From: Balaenoptera acutorostrata
Taxonomy: Eukaryota; Chordata; Mammalia; Artiodactyla; Balaenopteridae
DNA: 64,000 nt
NCBI RefSeq assembly: GCF_949987535.1
Contig: NC_080081.1
Span: forward strand, 32,838,428-32,902,427
Direction: 5' to 3'
Shown in pieces: positions 46,655 through 56,720 of the stretch (positions are counted from its first letter, which is position 1; the number at the start of each line of letters is the position of its first letter). The notes beneath the pieces were generated by a model that saw nothing but the letters and a program-made list of their open reading frames with translations, searched no databases and had not been told where the DNA came from. The position numbers were made by a program, and so were the translations under genes.

Positions 46655-46800
46655 AATTTTAGAGATCAGCCAAAGCTATTGTTTAACAAATGAGGAAACT
46701 GAGTCCTAGGAGGTTTAGAAGTTTGTCCACGATCACACCCCTTGTTCCTGGAAAAGCTGGAAATGGAATCCAGTATTCCGCCTCCCTCACTGCAAGGCTT
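46655..46800 (-). repeat. MIR-family SINE, antisense
   Basis: 'ggaattttagagatcagcca', 'aacaaatgaggaaactgagt', 'agaagtttgtccacgatcac' and 'ctggaaatggaatccagtat' match a MIR-type core in reverse. Confidence 0.75.
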
Positions 46801-47320
46801 GATTTGAATGCTCTTTGTAAAGCTTCTAACTGAAGATGTGAAGATGTCTTTTTTCCACAGCTCAACATATAGCTTGTAAATATCCTGATGAGCTATAAAA
46901 CTTGGCAGAGCTGAGAATCCTGCAAAAGAGTAGGAGGTGGGAATTTTCCATACTTCTTGGATTATCAAAGGCTGAAATTAATGACATGTGCTATTGCTAG
47001 AGATCCTCAGATCCTGGCAATGTGATGTGAAATGTTTCCATTTTTTGTTAGAACACGAAGAAGGCTTCTTTACTCAGTGGGAGCAAATATCAGATATGGT
47101 GTAAGATCAACACATGAGCCCTCAACAGCCAGTACAGATAAGATTGAAGCCTATGGAAACAACATCCAATAATGACAAAATTCAACAAAATGTATAAATC
47201 AGAGTGTATGCTGATGGAGGCATAGGAAATATCAAGCCTACTTATTCTTAGCCATTTAAGACCATCTTTTTAGACATGATAAAAGCCTGTAGGATATTCT
47301 GCTCCAGCTGTTCAGTTCAT
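46801..47320. other. Unassigned sequence
   Basis: Nothing recognised. Confidence 0.4.
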
Positions 47321-47557
47321 GACCTTTATTCTGGGCTATGGCTGGACCATAGCCTGTGACAGAGGGAAGAAAAGAGGCTGAGGGTCAGGCAGAGGGCGGG
47401 CTGTATCAGGCTTTATACATCATGCTGAGAGCATTTGAGAACCATGAAGCAAGGAGAAGCCACTAAGGGTTGCAAGTTAGAGAAGTAATTTAGTTAGATT
47501 TGAATTTTAAAGCAGTCACTCTGGCAGAAGTGTGGGTAATCAATTAGTGGTATGCAA

Positions 47558-47572
47558 GAATAGAGGCAGGAA
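47558..47572. repeat. Target-site duplication, left copy
   Basis: gaatagaggcaggaa, repeated exactly at 47777-47791. Confidence 0.92.
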
Positions 47573-47776
47573 GGGACTTCCCTGGTGGTCCAGTGGTTAA
47601 GACTTCGCCTTCCAATGCACGGGGTGTGGGTTTGATCCCTGGTTGGGGAGCTAAGATCCCACATGCCTCGCGGCCAAAAAACCAAAACATAAAACAGAAA
47701 CAATATTGTAACAGATTCAATAAAGACTTTAAAAATGGTCCACGTCAAAAAAACTTTAAAAAAAAAAAAAGAAAAG
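47573..47776 (+). mobile_element. CHR-group tRNA SINE (long-tail type), inserted in LINE-2
   Basis: The head is 'gggacttccctggtggtcca', with an A-box-like 'tggtccagtgg' and a B-box-like 'gggtttgatccc'. 'aacatgaaaac'-type sequence follows, then 'gcaatattgtaac'-like DNA, an AATAAA signal in 'attcaataaagacttta' and an A-rich end. The 15-base exact target-site duplication dates it after the L2. The copy at 52.8 kb is of the same type. Confidence 0.93.
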
Positions 47777-47791
47777 GAATAGAGGCAGGAA
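47777..47791. repeat. Target-site duplication, right copy
   Basis: Identical to 47558-47572. Confidence 0.92.
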
Positions 47792-48470
47792 AATCAGTTA
47801 GGAAAATATTAAAATTCTCCAAAATAAAATGACAAGGGTCTGAACTGAAGCCTGGGAGTGAGGATGGAATGGAAAAGACAGATTTAGGAAAGGTTAAGGA
47901 GGTGAAGATTTGAACATGAGAGATGAGCGAGGAGGTGAGTCTCAGAAACCCAAGTCTGGCCCTGGGTTACTTAGTGCATGGACATACTATTCACCAAGCT
48001 AAGAAAGATGGCAGAATCATGTTTGGGAGGACAAATATGGGTTGATTTTCAGACATGTTGAGTTGTACTTACTTTGGTCTGCAATGATGATGGAGAAGAA
48101 ACCAGTCCAGTGGTCTGCATTTGAGAGTGCTGAGCACATACGTGGGTGCCATGGAGGAAAGATGAGTTTCCAAGTGAGAACACACAGAGGGAAGAGAGCC
48201 CAGGACAGACCTCTAGCAGACAGTGATGCTGAAGGGGAGGACAGGCAATGAAATCCACTATAGGACCATAAGGACTGAGGCCTTACATGCTGGGCTAAGG
48301 AATTAGAGGGAGTATCCCCAAACAGTGAGGATGGGTAGTTCAAGGGCAGAGGTAGTGAGAGTAATAAACTCAGTGAAGGTGGTGAGAACAATAAGGCATC
48401 AGGGAACACTCAGCTGATGTTGAAGACCAGAAATCTGTAATGGCAAGGAGAAATTGAATACAGTTGATAT

Positions 48471-48484
48471 AAAAGATGTGTGTG
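48471..48484. repeat. Target-site duplication, left copy
   Basis: aaaagatgtgtgtg, repeated at 48868-48881. Confidence 0.88.
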
Positions 48485-48867
48485 TGGGCTTCCTTGGTGG
48501 CGCAGTGGTTAAGAATCCGCCTGCTAATGCAGGGGACACAGGTTCAAGCCCTGGTCTGGGAAGATCCCACATGCCGCGGAGCAACAAAGCCCGTGCGCCA
48601 CAACTACTGAGCCTGTGCTCTAGAGCCTGTGAGCCACAACTACTGAGCCCATGAGCCACAACTACTGAAGCCCAAGTGCCTAGAGCCCGTGCTCCACAAC
48701 AAGAGAAGCCACCAGAATGAGAAGACCATGCACTGCATTGAAGAGTAGCCCCCGCTCACCACAACTAGAGAAAGCTTGTGCACAGCAACAAAGACACAAT
48801 GCAGCCAAAAATAAAAATAAATAAAATAAATAAATTTATTAAAAAAAACAAATCTTTAAAAAAAAAA
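48485..48867 (+). mobile_element. CHR-2-type tRNA SINE, undeleted long form
   Basis: The head is 'gggcttccttggtggcgcag', with a B-box-like 'ggttcaagccc'. The body carries the 'gagccacaactactga' unit three times (about 48596-48668), where the other three copies have it once. The copy is about 59 nt longer there. Several CpGs are lost, so it is older. The tail is (AAATA)n, then 'aacaaatcttt' and a final A run: a TCTTT Pol III terminator directly before poly(A). Confidence 0.92.
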
Positions 48868-48881
48868 AAAAGATGTGTGTG
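48868..48881. repeat. Target-site duplication, right copy
   Basis: Matches 48471-48484. Its first bases merge with the A tail. Confidence 0.85.
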
Positions 48882-48902
48882 AGAGAGACAGAAAGAATGG
48901 AC

Positions 48903-48922
48903 GAATGAATGAATGAATGAAT
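48903..48922 (+). repeat. (GAAT)n microsatellite
   Basis: Five GAAT units. Confidence 0.9.
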
Positions 48923-51215
48923 CCTTGTCCCAAGTACCAAATTCACCCTTGTAGTAGTTGGAATAACTGTTTTTGTCAGATAAGTCCCTCTTTCCCATGC
49001 ACTAGGCTAAATCAACACTAACCACTTCTTAACTGTACAGTTATTTTATTAGTAACCAAAATCACTATTATCTCATTCTGAAAACATCATAATATAATGA
49101 AGTGTTCTACTGAGTGAACTGAGAGCCATGCTGATCCCAGCAGCTCAGTTACACACCATTTACCACTCTGGGTTACTCCACAGACAGCAAAGTGATTCAA
49201 TGAATATTGCTGTTCATCTAGAGTCAGTTTCACAGAGGGATCTTCCCTTGATCTTAATGTCATGTCTTGGCATTGTATCGTTTCTAAAGCTTCTGACCAT
49301 TCTGTCTGGGCAGGAATTGCTCTGGAGGGTGAGGGATGGAAGCAGGAAGGGCAGCTTATGCTACCAGCACTACTGCATCACATCTGGGGAGGTATCGGAG
49401 GGCACTTTCCATCCTTCCAAGCATGTCCACTTTTCTGTTTTCTCTTATTTTTAATCTCTGTCTTCTGATTCTCTTCCCCTCCAATATAATTTTCCCCTCA
49501 TTCTTCTCCTTCAATTATATCTTTGCCTACCTGTTACATTTTGTGTTGCAAAAAGACACTAGACTTGCAAACTAAATGATCTCCTGGAATCATGATTCTT
49601 CCTCTTTGATGATGGCTTCTCTTCCTGAGATCTCACTGAGATGGACCTCACAGTGAGAAATAAACATCTCTCAGTTTCATGCATAATTTGGGAATGTACA
49701 GCCTCCCTTTTACAGCTCTGCTCAGACAGGACTGCCGTACATAACCCTCTCATGATGACTCATCCTTTCATCCGATGAGTTTCCACCACTTTAAACACAC
49801 AAAGATAACAGTGTGTGCACACAGAATTGCTATACAGGGATCTATTTCAAGTGGGGAAGGGTATCTCTCGATGCTCATTACATCAGAAAATAGAAGCTTT
49901 TTTTGAAGAGATAACTATTGTCATCAAAAAATATTAACCATAAATTAGTTAGATCTTGGCTCATATATACTTCTGGCATATAGTAGACACAAGACAGATA
50001 TCTGTGAGATGATGAATAAATGATGATTTAGGTCATTACTATTAGAAATACATATTAAATTAAGTTCATATCAAATGCATATTAAAGTTACTTTATAGAA
50101 CATGTCAGGTCTCCAAAGTATTTATTTTATCTTTTTGTATACTCTTAGGGAAAGCTGGGTGCTCTGTGGGTTTATTTGTTGCCTCAGTCCACAGTAATTC
50201 TTTTTAGAAATGTTGAAGATATTAATTCAGTGCCTTAAACCTGTGTATAGTTCATGGACTTCTCTGCAGTCTTTTACCCAGATAGGGGTGTAGCTTGGAA
50301 TTTCAGTTTATTACACTGAGTTCTTAGCTGTGGCTCTCCTCTTACCTCTAAAACGCAACCCCAAAGTCACATAAACTCATCATGTATCCCCAGGACACAA
50401 CTTAGCGTGTGTTTGTTTATGAATTGATCTGTAATAAGCCCACAGGAGCCCAGCAGTATAAAATTTGAAATAAATAACACCCAGGGCCAAGAGTGGTCCA
50501 CAAAAATGAACTTCACCCCACTATTTTCATAAACCTCCAACCCCCGCCTGCTGACTGCAAATCTCTTTCAGCTTCAGGAGAGCCAGATGTTCTTCACCCT
50601 GTGTACTCAAAACCATCACTTTGAGTCCCGGGAAAGTGAAAAGGGAACATCAGTGACCACTGCCAAGGGCGCTCCACCAGGATCCAGAAGCCTGGGAATT
50701 CTACCCTGGAGAAAGAAAGCAGGAGTTTCCCAGCCAGATTTCACCTCCCACCGCGGGAGGTTGTTTTTAATTGTTGTTTGAAGAGTCTTTCCAAGTTGTT
50801 TAAAGCCTTGTCCGCCCACTCAGGCAGGTTTTGCTGGGCTCCTGGAGCAGCAGTGGTTTCTTCCCTGCTCTCCATCACAGGTGCTGAAATTTTGGGCAGA
50901 GTTCCCATTTTCCACTCTCTCTTCAACGGACAGTACCCGACAGACTACTGATGCGGTGGTGATGGCTGAGATCTTTTCCACGGCAAGCTTTTAGCAATTC
51001 ACTTATCATTTTCAACATGTCCCTGGGGAATTTTTGTAAATGACATCCTTTCCCTTTTTTTATCAGTAATGAGCATGCTTTAAACAGCTTTTGAGGAAGT
51101 GTGTCCATTTATGTTAGTGAAATATCAACCAAAGGAACCATCCTGACACAAAGTGATGACTGGCCCAGGAAGCTATCATTTCTCACCCTTTTATTTAAAT
51201 CAATCATAGTTCAAA
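48923..51215. other. Unassigned 2.3 kb stretch
   Basis: No repeat recognised. Bases 50520-51000 have noticeably more CpGs than the rest of the window outside SINEs, and they hold abutting minus-strand open frames (51108-50923 and 50926-50741, plus 50819-50616). None shows a domain I know. Confidence 0.4.
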
Positions 51216-51219
51216 AGCT

Positions 51220-51415
51220 AGAACTGGTACCTAGCACTGTGGTAAGGACCTAGCATACATTGACTCATTCAATCCCACAACAATCCTATGATGCCTTTGC
51301 TTATCCCCATTTTTCAGATAGGGAAACTGAGGTTCACATACATAGAAATTGGCAGGGCTGAGATGTCTCTCCAAATCGAAGTCCTATAGTCTTGTACCAC
51401 CATGCTCCATATCTT
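51220..51415 (-). repeat. MIR SINE, antisense
   Basis: 'tcaatcccacaacaatccta', 'tatccccatttttcagatag' and 'ggaaactgaggttcacatac' are MIR in reverse. The tRNA-like part is eroded. Confidence 0.85.
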
Positions 51416-51577
51416 CCCAGAATTCTACAGTAGAACATAGAAGAGCTCCCAAGGAGCATCAACCATGGATATGAATAATTTAAAAATGCAAATTATTCAT
51501 TTGAATAATGAATAAACAATTTATTTAGATTACCAGTTGAGTTTTGAAGTTTATGTACATTTTCATTGAAGATAAAA

Positions 51578-51725
51578 ATTGGAACTCTACTCAATATTCT
51601 GTGAAAACCTATATGAGAAAAGAAACTGAAAAAGAATGAGTATATGAATATTAACTGAATTACTTTGCTGTACACCTGAAACCAACACAACATTGTAAAT
51701 CAACTATACTCCAATAAAATTTTTT
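51578..51725 (+). mobile_element. LINE-1 3' UTR, sense, very short
   Basis: 'aactctactcaatattctgt', 'tttgctgtacacctgaaacc' and 'caactatactccaataaaat'. The element is cut to about 150 bases. Aaaattgg-like sequence on both sides may be the target-site duplication. Confidence 0.88.
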
Positions 51726-51764
51726 TAAAAAATTGGTTTGGCTGCAGGAGAAAATCTATTTATT

Positions 51765-52385
51765 TCTCTACTTTAACTTTGATTTTTGAAATAAGTTCAG
51801 ACTTAAAAAAGTGGCAAAGACAGTACACAAAATTCCTGTATACCTTTCTCACAGCTTTCCCAAATATTAACATCTTACCTAACAAGGGTACAGTTAGCAA
51901 AATCAAGAAATTAACATTGACAATGATACTATTAACTAATCTACAGATCTTATCCATTTTCACCAATTGTCCCACTAATGTCCTTTTCCAGACCCAAGTT
52001 CCAGGTTCTCAAATTGCATTTAGCTGTCATGGTTTCTCAGTCTCCTACAATCTGAAACAGTCCTCAGTCTTTCTTTGTCTTTCATGATCTTGATACTTTT
52101 GAATAGTACTGGCCAATATGGTAGAATGATCCTCAGTTTGAGTGTGTCTGATATTTTCTCATGATTCATTTACTAATGATTCTCATTAGTATTTTTGGCA
52201 GCAATCCTACAGAAGTGATGTTGTGCCCTTCTCAGTGCATAATATCAGGAGGCACACGATACTGATAGGTCTCATTATCGGTCATGTTAACCTTGATCAC
52301 TTGGTTTAAGTGGTGTCTGCCATATGTCCTCACACTAAAGTTGCTATTTTTCCCTTTGCAATTAAAAAGTATCTATTCTCTAAAT
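51765..52385 (-). mobile_element. Old LINE-1 3' UTR (L1M type), antisense
   Basis: 'attcctgtatacctttctca', 'tgtcccactaatgtcctttt', 'ctttcatgatcttgatactt', 'gtgatgttgtgcccttctca' and 'atcacttggtttaagtggtg' follow the long 3' UTR of old L1M subfamilies in reverse. The frames at 51760-52087 are accidental. Confidence 0.8.
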
Positions 52386-52404
52386 TTAAACTCTCTTGCA
52401 CTCA

Positions 52405-52560
52405 TTTATGGTTATATCATTTAATCTCTTTGGGCCCCAGTGTCCTCATGTATTAAGTGGAATTAGTAGTCACTGCTCTGCATATCCATCAGCGTGGCCG
52501 TGAGGCACAAACAACATAATATATGCAAAAGGGCATTGTCAGTTATGAAGAGGTATATGA
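52405..52560 (+). repeat. MIR SINE, sense, partial
   Basis: 'atcatttaatctctttgggc' plus 'cccagtgtcctcatgtatta' and 'agtggaattagtag' match the MIR core. The 3' half is weaker. Confidence 0.7.
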
Positions 52561-52820
52561 ATACAACAAACTAAAATATTGAATCAATTATAGAATGAGA
52601 AGCCACAGGCTGACAGATTGCTCAGCATTCACATTATATTCTTTCAGACTTCCAATGAAATCAGTTAAAAGGGAGATTTAGGAATTAGTCTGCAGTGATC
52701 CATGCAAGGGAATTTCTTAGCTGTGACTTATTCTCCTAGACCTCCCAGAAGAGGCCAAATCTTCTTTGAGATTTCTAAGGTTTCTGCTGATCTAAGTAAA
52801 ACTCCCTGGACCTCACATTT
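52561..52820. other. Unassigned sequence
   Basis: Nothing recognised. Confidence 0.4.
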
Positions 52821-52832
52821 AAATTAATGAAC

Positions 52833-53008
52833 AGAGGGACTTCCCTGGTGGTCCAGTGGTTAAGACTTCGCCTTCCATTGCAGGGGGTGCAGGTTTGATC
52901 CCTGGTCAGGGAGCTAAGATCCCACATGCCTTGTGGCCAAAAAACCAAAACATAAAAGAGAAGCAATATTGTAACAAATTCAATAAAGACTTTAAAAAAT
53001 AAAAAATT
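52833..53008 (+). mobile_element. CHR-group tRNA SINE (long-tail type)
   Basis: The head is 'gggacttccctggtggtcca' with a B-box-like 'aggtttgatccctgg'. It ends 'gcaatattgtaacaaattca' and 'ataaagactttaaaaaataa'. The flanks aattaatgaac (52822-52832) and aattaataaac (53009-53019) form a target-site duplication with one difference. Confidence 0.92.
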
Positions 53009-53019
53009 AATTAATAAAC

Positions 53020-55528
53020 GTAAAGGAGAAATCACAGTATGTATTGCGATTTGGGATTACCCGCCACAATGTACCATTGTGATTTCTCTTTAATTTTACA
53101 AATGTAGCAAGCATATCCTGATTCATTAACACAGGGGTACAAAGCAGTCATATTCTTTTATTTTTCCAGTTAGTATCCGCGTGACTTGTTAGTGGGAAGT
53201 CTAGCATCTCACTCTTGAGACTTCCCCTGGAAAGCCTTCCCCTCCCACACGCATTCAGACCCTTTTTAAGTTTAAGAGCTCAAGCTTTACTCAGTACCAT
53301 GGGGGGACAGAGTTTGATCCAGCATGACTGCTCTGCTTTTTGCTACCACTGAATGCCATTGTTCAAAACCAACCCTCTACCATGCCGTGGAAGTATGTCC
53401 ATCCTGCAATGATACCTTATACCTAAACCAAAAAGCATCACATTTTCAAATGCTCAGGCTTTGCTCCAAAACCACAACAATGTGCCAGCATAGCTAGGTC
53501 TTACATGCATGCCAATCTCAGCTACATTTTTTTTTTCTAAAATAGCCTTATTCTGGTATATGCCAAGGGTAACCACGCATATCCTTTTTTTTTTTTTTTT
53601 TTTTGTATGCTTCTCTTTGAAGAATCCTGATGTGCTTCTTGCAAAATTTGGTCTACCTGTCCTGGTCCAAGAGGTGAAGAGGGCTGGGGGCCCTTTTTCT
53701 CAAAAAATCCCTAGGTTCCTTCTACAATTTATCAGACTTCTCTCTAGTGATCAAAGATGGCAATTAAGAGGTGTGGTGAGGAGCTAGCCTTGGTCAGGAC
53801 ACAAAGAATTCCCATTATACCCTTCACCCAGGTGAAGACTGCCCAGTAGTCATCCTATACTTATTTATCTAAGGAAATCATTCAAGAAATTCCAGAAAAT
53901 GGTCTGTTACATGATGATTTACTATGATCACCAGGAGAGAAGAAGGAAGCAGTCTCTTGTACTTACTACACAAATATGTATAATTAAATGCTTAAGCCTC
54001 AGATACATATAAATATAAAATAAGATCATATTTCCATTTAGAGTTTCGAAAATGATAGCTTGGGTCCTACCTATTTGTTTACCATAAATTAGTCAACTTC
54101 AAAGTGTCCTTGAGCTCTTTCTGAGAGGGGACACTGCTTTTTCCTTCCAGCAAAGAAGAGACCAGGTGGTAACTTCTAATCAGTCTTCATTGAAAGTTTA
54201 TGGAAAATAGAAGGGACTGTCCACATACAGAATAAATTACAGGTTATACACGGATGTGCTCAGAGCCCTCAACCTCAAAGCCAGGATGACATTCTTCAGG
54301 GAGTTCCTAAATGATAACCTTTTACCTTCCTCCCTGTCAGCTGCCATCTGGAAAAGGACAGCCAGCCACCCTTCAACAGGGGTGCCCTCTAGCATGACTG
54401 CTTTACTTGGATTCCATGAGGTTTCAGAGAGAGGAGAAAAGACCCTAGTACCTCTCCCAAACCTCACAGTCTAAAGCCCACAAGCCTGAGTTCTTCCTTG
54501 CTGCCTCAAGATTGGCCCCTTCCAGGGTGATGGACAGCAGGTCATCCGCTACTTTTAGGGGAAACCACAACTCCCACCATTAGGAGTATGGTCTGGTCCT
54601 ATGGACTCAACCTGACCCATATATGGCACTGCAACTTTAATTTGTTTTCCCAAATCTGGCTTATTCAGTCTTCAATAGACACCAATCTTTTCTTCCAGGT
54701 TGCATACCACCAAACCCCATGAGATTCTTGACTCCTCCAAGGTAAGGTATTTCCTTATTTGAAGCTATTCTTCACTGAAATGGCTCCAACTTTCCTTGAG
54801 GAGCGCGTGGGGAGAAAGGGATCTTCAGACAAGAAATCATTCTTCAAGGCCACTCAATAATAAATATGCCAGAAGAGTCTAATTCAGCAAGGAAAAAACC
54901 AAACATTGGCCTCTAGGTAGCAACTGTTAAAACGTACTGTAACCAAATTTACATTAAACAGAGAACTTAACTTCTTAGATTGAAACATCTAAATTTAATT
55001 TATTTCACTATATTCAAATTTCCCTTTAAGAAGCAGGATATAGTTCTGCTTTATCTTTTACATAACAAAAAATGCCTATTATGCGGTTTCTCCCAGTTTG
55101 CTATATCAATATGAGCCTCTATCTCTAAAGGTAGAACATAGATTGCAACTTTTAAATGATAGTCTTCCGCCACGTCTATATTTATTAAGATTTGTTTTTT
55201 TAATTTTAGTCACAGGACTGAATTTCACATGGAAGGAGAGTAAAGCAGGACCTTCCTCTGGCCTCTGACTCAGCATAGCCACTGTCACTCATGCATTGGT
55301 TTAAGCTGCTCCCTGTCTTGTTGACTACCAGGGAGCGCTGTGGTCTCCACTCTCTACCCAGGGTCATTAGGCACAGAGAAGCCTCCCCGTCTCTGTGCCC
55401 CCCGAACCTACAGATAAGGAGGTTCAGATGGGAGTCCAGCATGGTCAGAGCCTACAGCAAAGCAGAGGAGATGGGAATTCTAATACACCTTAACTTTCTT
55501 CACTGTGATCTGAAAGGGTGGCTAATGA
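53020..55528. other. Unassigned 2.5 kb stretch with one exon-like segment
   Basis: No repeat recognised. A run of 20 T lies at 53585-53604. Bases 54699-54741 are flanked by a pyrimidine tract plus AG and by GTAAGG, so they look like a 43-base internal exon, but no partner exon is evident. Opposed frames at 54237-54474 and 55106-55569 show no domains. Confidence 0.4.
54699..54741 (+). other. Exon-like segment, unproven
   Basis: The acceptor side reads 'ctttt cttccag' and the donor side 'aag|gtaaggta', both close to the consensus. Two of the three phases are open (one reads LHTTKPHEILDSSK). A 43-base length is small but possible. It could be a chance match, a pseudo-exon in an intron, or an exon of a non-coding RNA. 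Confidence 0.2.
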
Positions 55529-55543
55529 CCTCTATGATATCTT
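55529..55543. repeat. Target-site duplication, left copy
   Basis: cctctatgatatctt, matching 55661-55675 with one difference. Confidence 0.88.
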
Positions 55544-55660
55544 TTTTTTTTTTTGGCTGCACCCCATGACATGCAGGATCTTAGTTCCCTGATCACAGAT
55601 CGAACCTGTGCCCCCTGCAGTGGAAGCACGGAGTCTTAACCACTGGACCCCCAGGGAAGT
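55544..55660 (-). mobile_element. tRNA-related SINE head (CHR group), antisense
   Basis: On the minus strand it begins 'gacttccctgggggtccagt', has a damaged B-box-like region ('ggttcgatctgtg') and ends in 'ggtgcagccaaaaa' plus A. It is only about 117 bases, as in the 12.3 kb copy. Confidence 0.9.
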
Positions 55661-55675
55661 CCTCTAAGATATCTT
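55661..55675. repeat. Target-site duplication, right copy
   Basis: cctctaagatatctt, matching 55529-55543 with one difference. Confidence 0.88.
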
Positions 55676-56330
55676 CAAACTCTGAAGTTCTATGACACTA
55701 TAATATCCTTAGTGATGTTTCACATGACTTTGACAATTGTGAAGAAAACATGAGGAAGCCAGGCTTTTTGACTTTTTTGGGCACTGCTCTTATACAAAAA
55801 ACTGGCCGTGGGAAGGTTGCCATGGCTTTACCAAACCTAGGACATGCTAACACATCAGCACAGTGCACGTATGTAGGGCTCTAGGGAGCAACTGAAATTT
55901 GAACTACATCACAATCATCTTCTGCACCTTTAGATCTCTGAGAAGCTTAACGTACTTTTAAAGGTAGTTCACTTTGATATAATAAATAAGACATGTTTTC
56001 TTTTTCATCATGGAATTTAAAACTTGATGCAATAATTTACCAAGTATTGGGCTCTGGTAAGATTACATCTCCAAAATCATACTCTACATTAAGAAGAAAG
56101 TTTAGCATATTTAACATACCATTTCCCTGCCTTAAAGAAAAAAAAAAACTGCACTTACATTTCAGAAAAGCTGAGGAAAAGATTCTTTCTCTTTCAGATG
56201 ACCATTTTATATCTGGAATAAATTATTGCATTGGAAGAAAAGTTACATCGTTAAGACAGACAATTATGTCTGGGACAAAAGTATGACTTGTCTTCCATAT
56301 TTAGAAATATGGAATAAAAGTGAGGTAGGT
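55676..56330. other. Unassigned sequence
   Basis: Nothing recognised. An A run lies at 56139-56149. Confidence 0.4.
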
Positions 56331-56334
56331 GTCA

Positions 56335-56720
56335 TCCCTATTCTCTGGTTTTATGATGCTCATTCCTTTTGGGGGAATTTGCTAAAATGCTGTTGTCTCC
56401 TTCCGGAAGGCTGTCTTTCCACCACTCTGCCTGAGTCCATCCTTCCATAAACAGCTCCAGTGTTATTTTATTCATTGAAACTCCACCAACTCAACTCTCA
56501 CACATCGGTTCATTATTCTGTGAACTTCTATCGTGCTAAATTCAGTACCAGGTAATTTAGCAGTATATTGCTCTTTTGACTTCCATTAATTTGCTCTTAT
56601 CAACTCAATTATAAACCTGAAACTCAGGATTGAATCTTCCGCCTCTTTGTATAACTCACAGCACCTCACACAGTGCTAGCAATGGAAGGAATGCAATAAA
56701 AATATTTGATCGACTCAGGC
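56335..56720 (+). mobile_element. LINE-2-like 3' end, sense
   Basis: 'ccttccggaaggctgtcttt' plus 'ccaccactctgcctgag' sit where L2 has 'ggaaggccttccctgaccac'. The end 'cacctcacacagtgctagca' plus 'atgcaataaaaatatttga' fits the tail of L2 or a related element. Confidence 0.55.

Larger units (their letters stand above)
47325..48450 (-). mobile_element. LINE-2, antisense, split by a SINE
   Basis: 'gcaaggagaagccactaagg' and 'gcagtcactctggcagaagt' are the antisense L2 'gggaagccattgaaggatttta' and 'gatcactctggctgcagtgt' regions. After the SINE, 'cagacatgttgagttgtact', 'gaagagagcccaggacagac' and 'ggcatcagggaacactc' continue the copy upstream. Frames at 48017-48409 (-) and 48042-48251 (+) lie in it. 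The minus one is in the coding direction but too decayed to be a gene. Confidence 0.75.

Noticed and set aside
48017..48409. A 130-codon minus-strand frame
   Set aside because: It lies in an antisense LINE-2 copy, is rich in Ser, Pro and Leu, and has no family match I can see.
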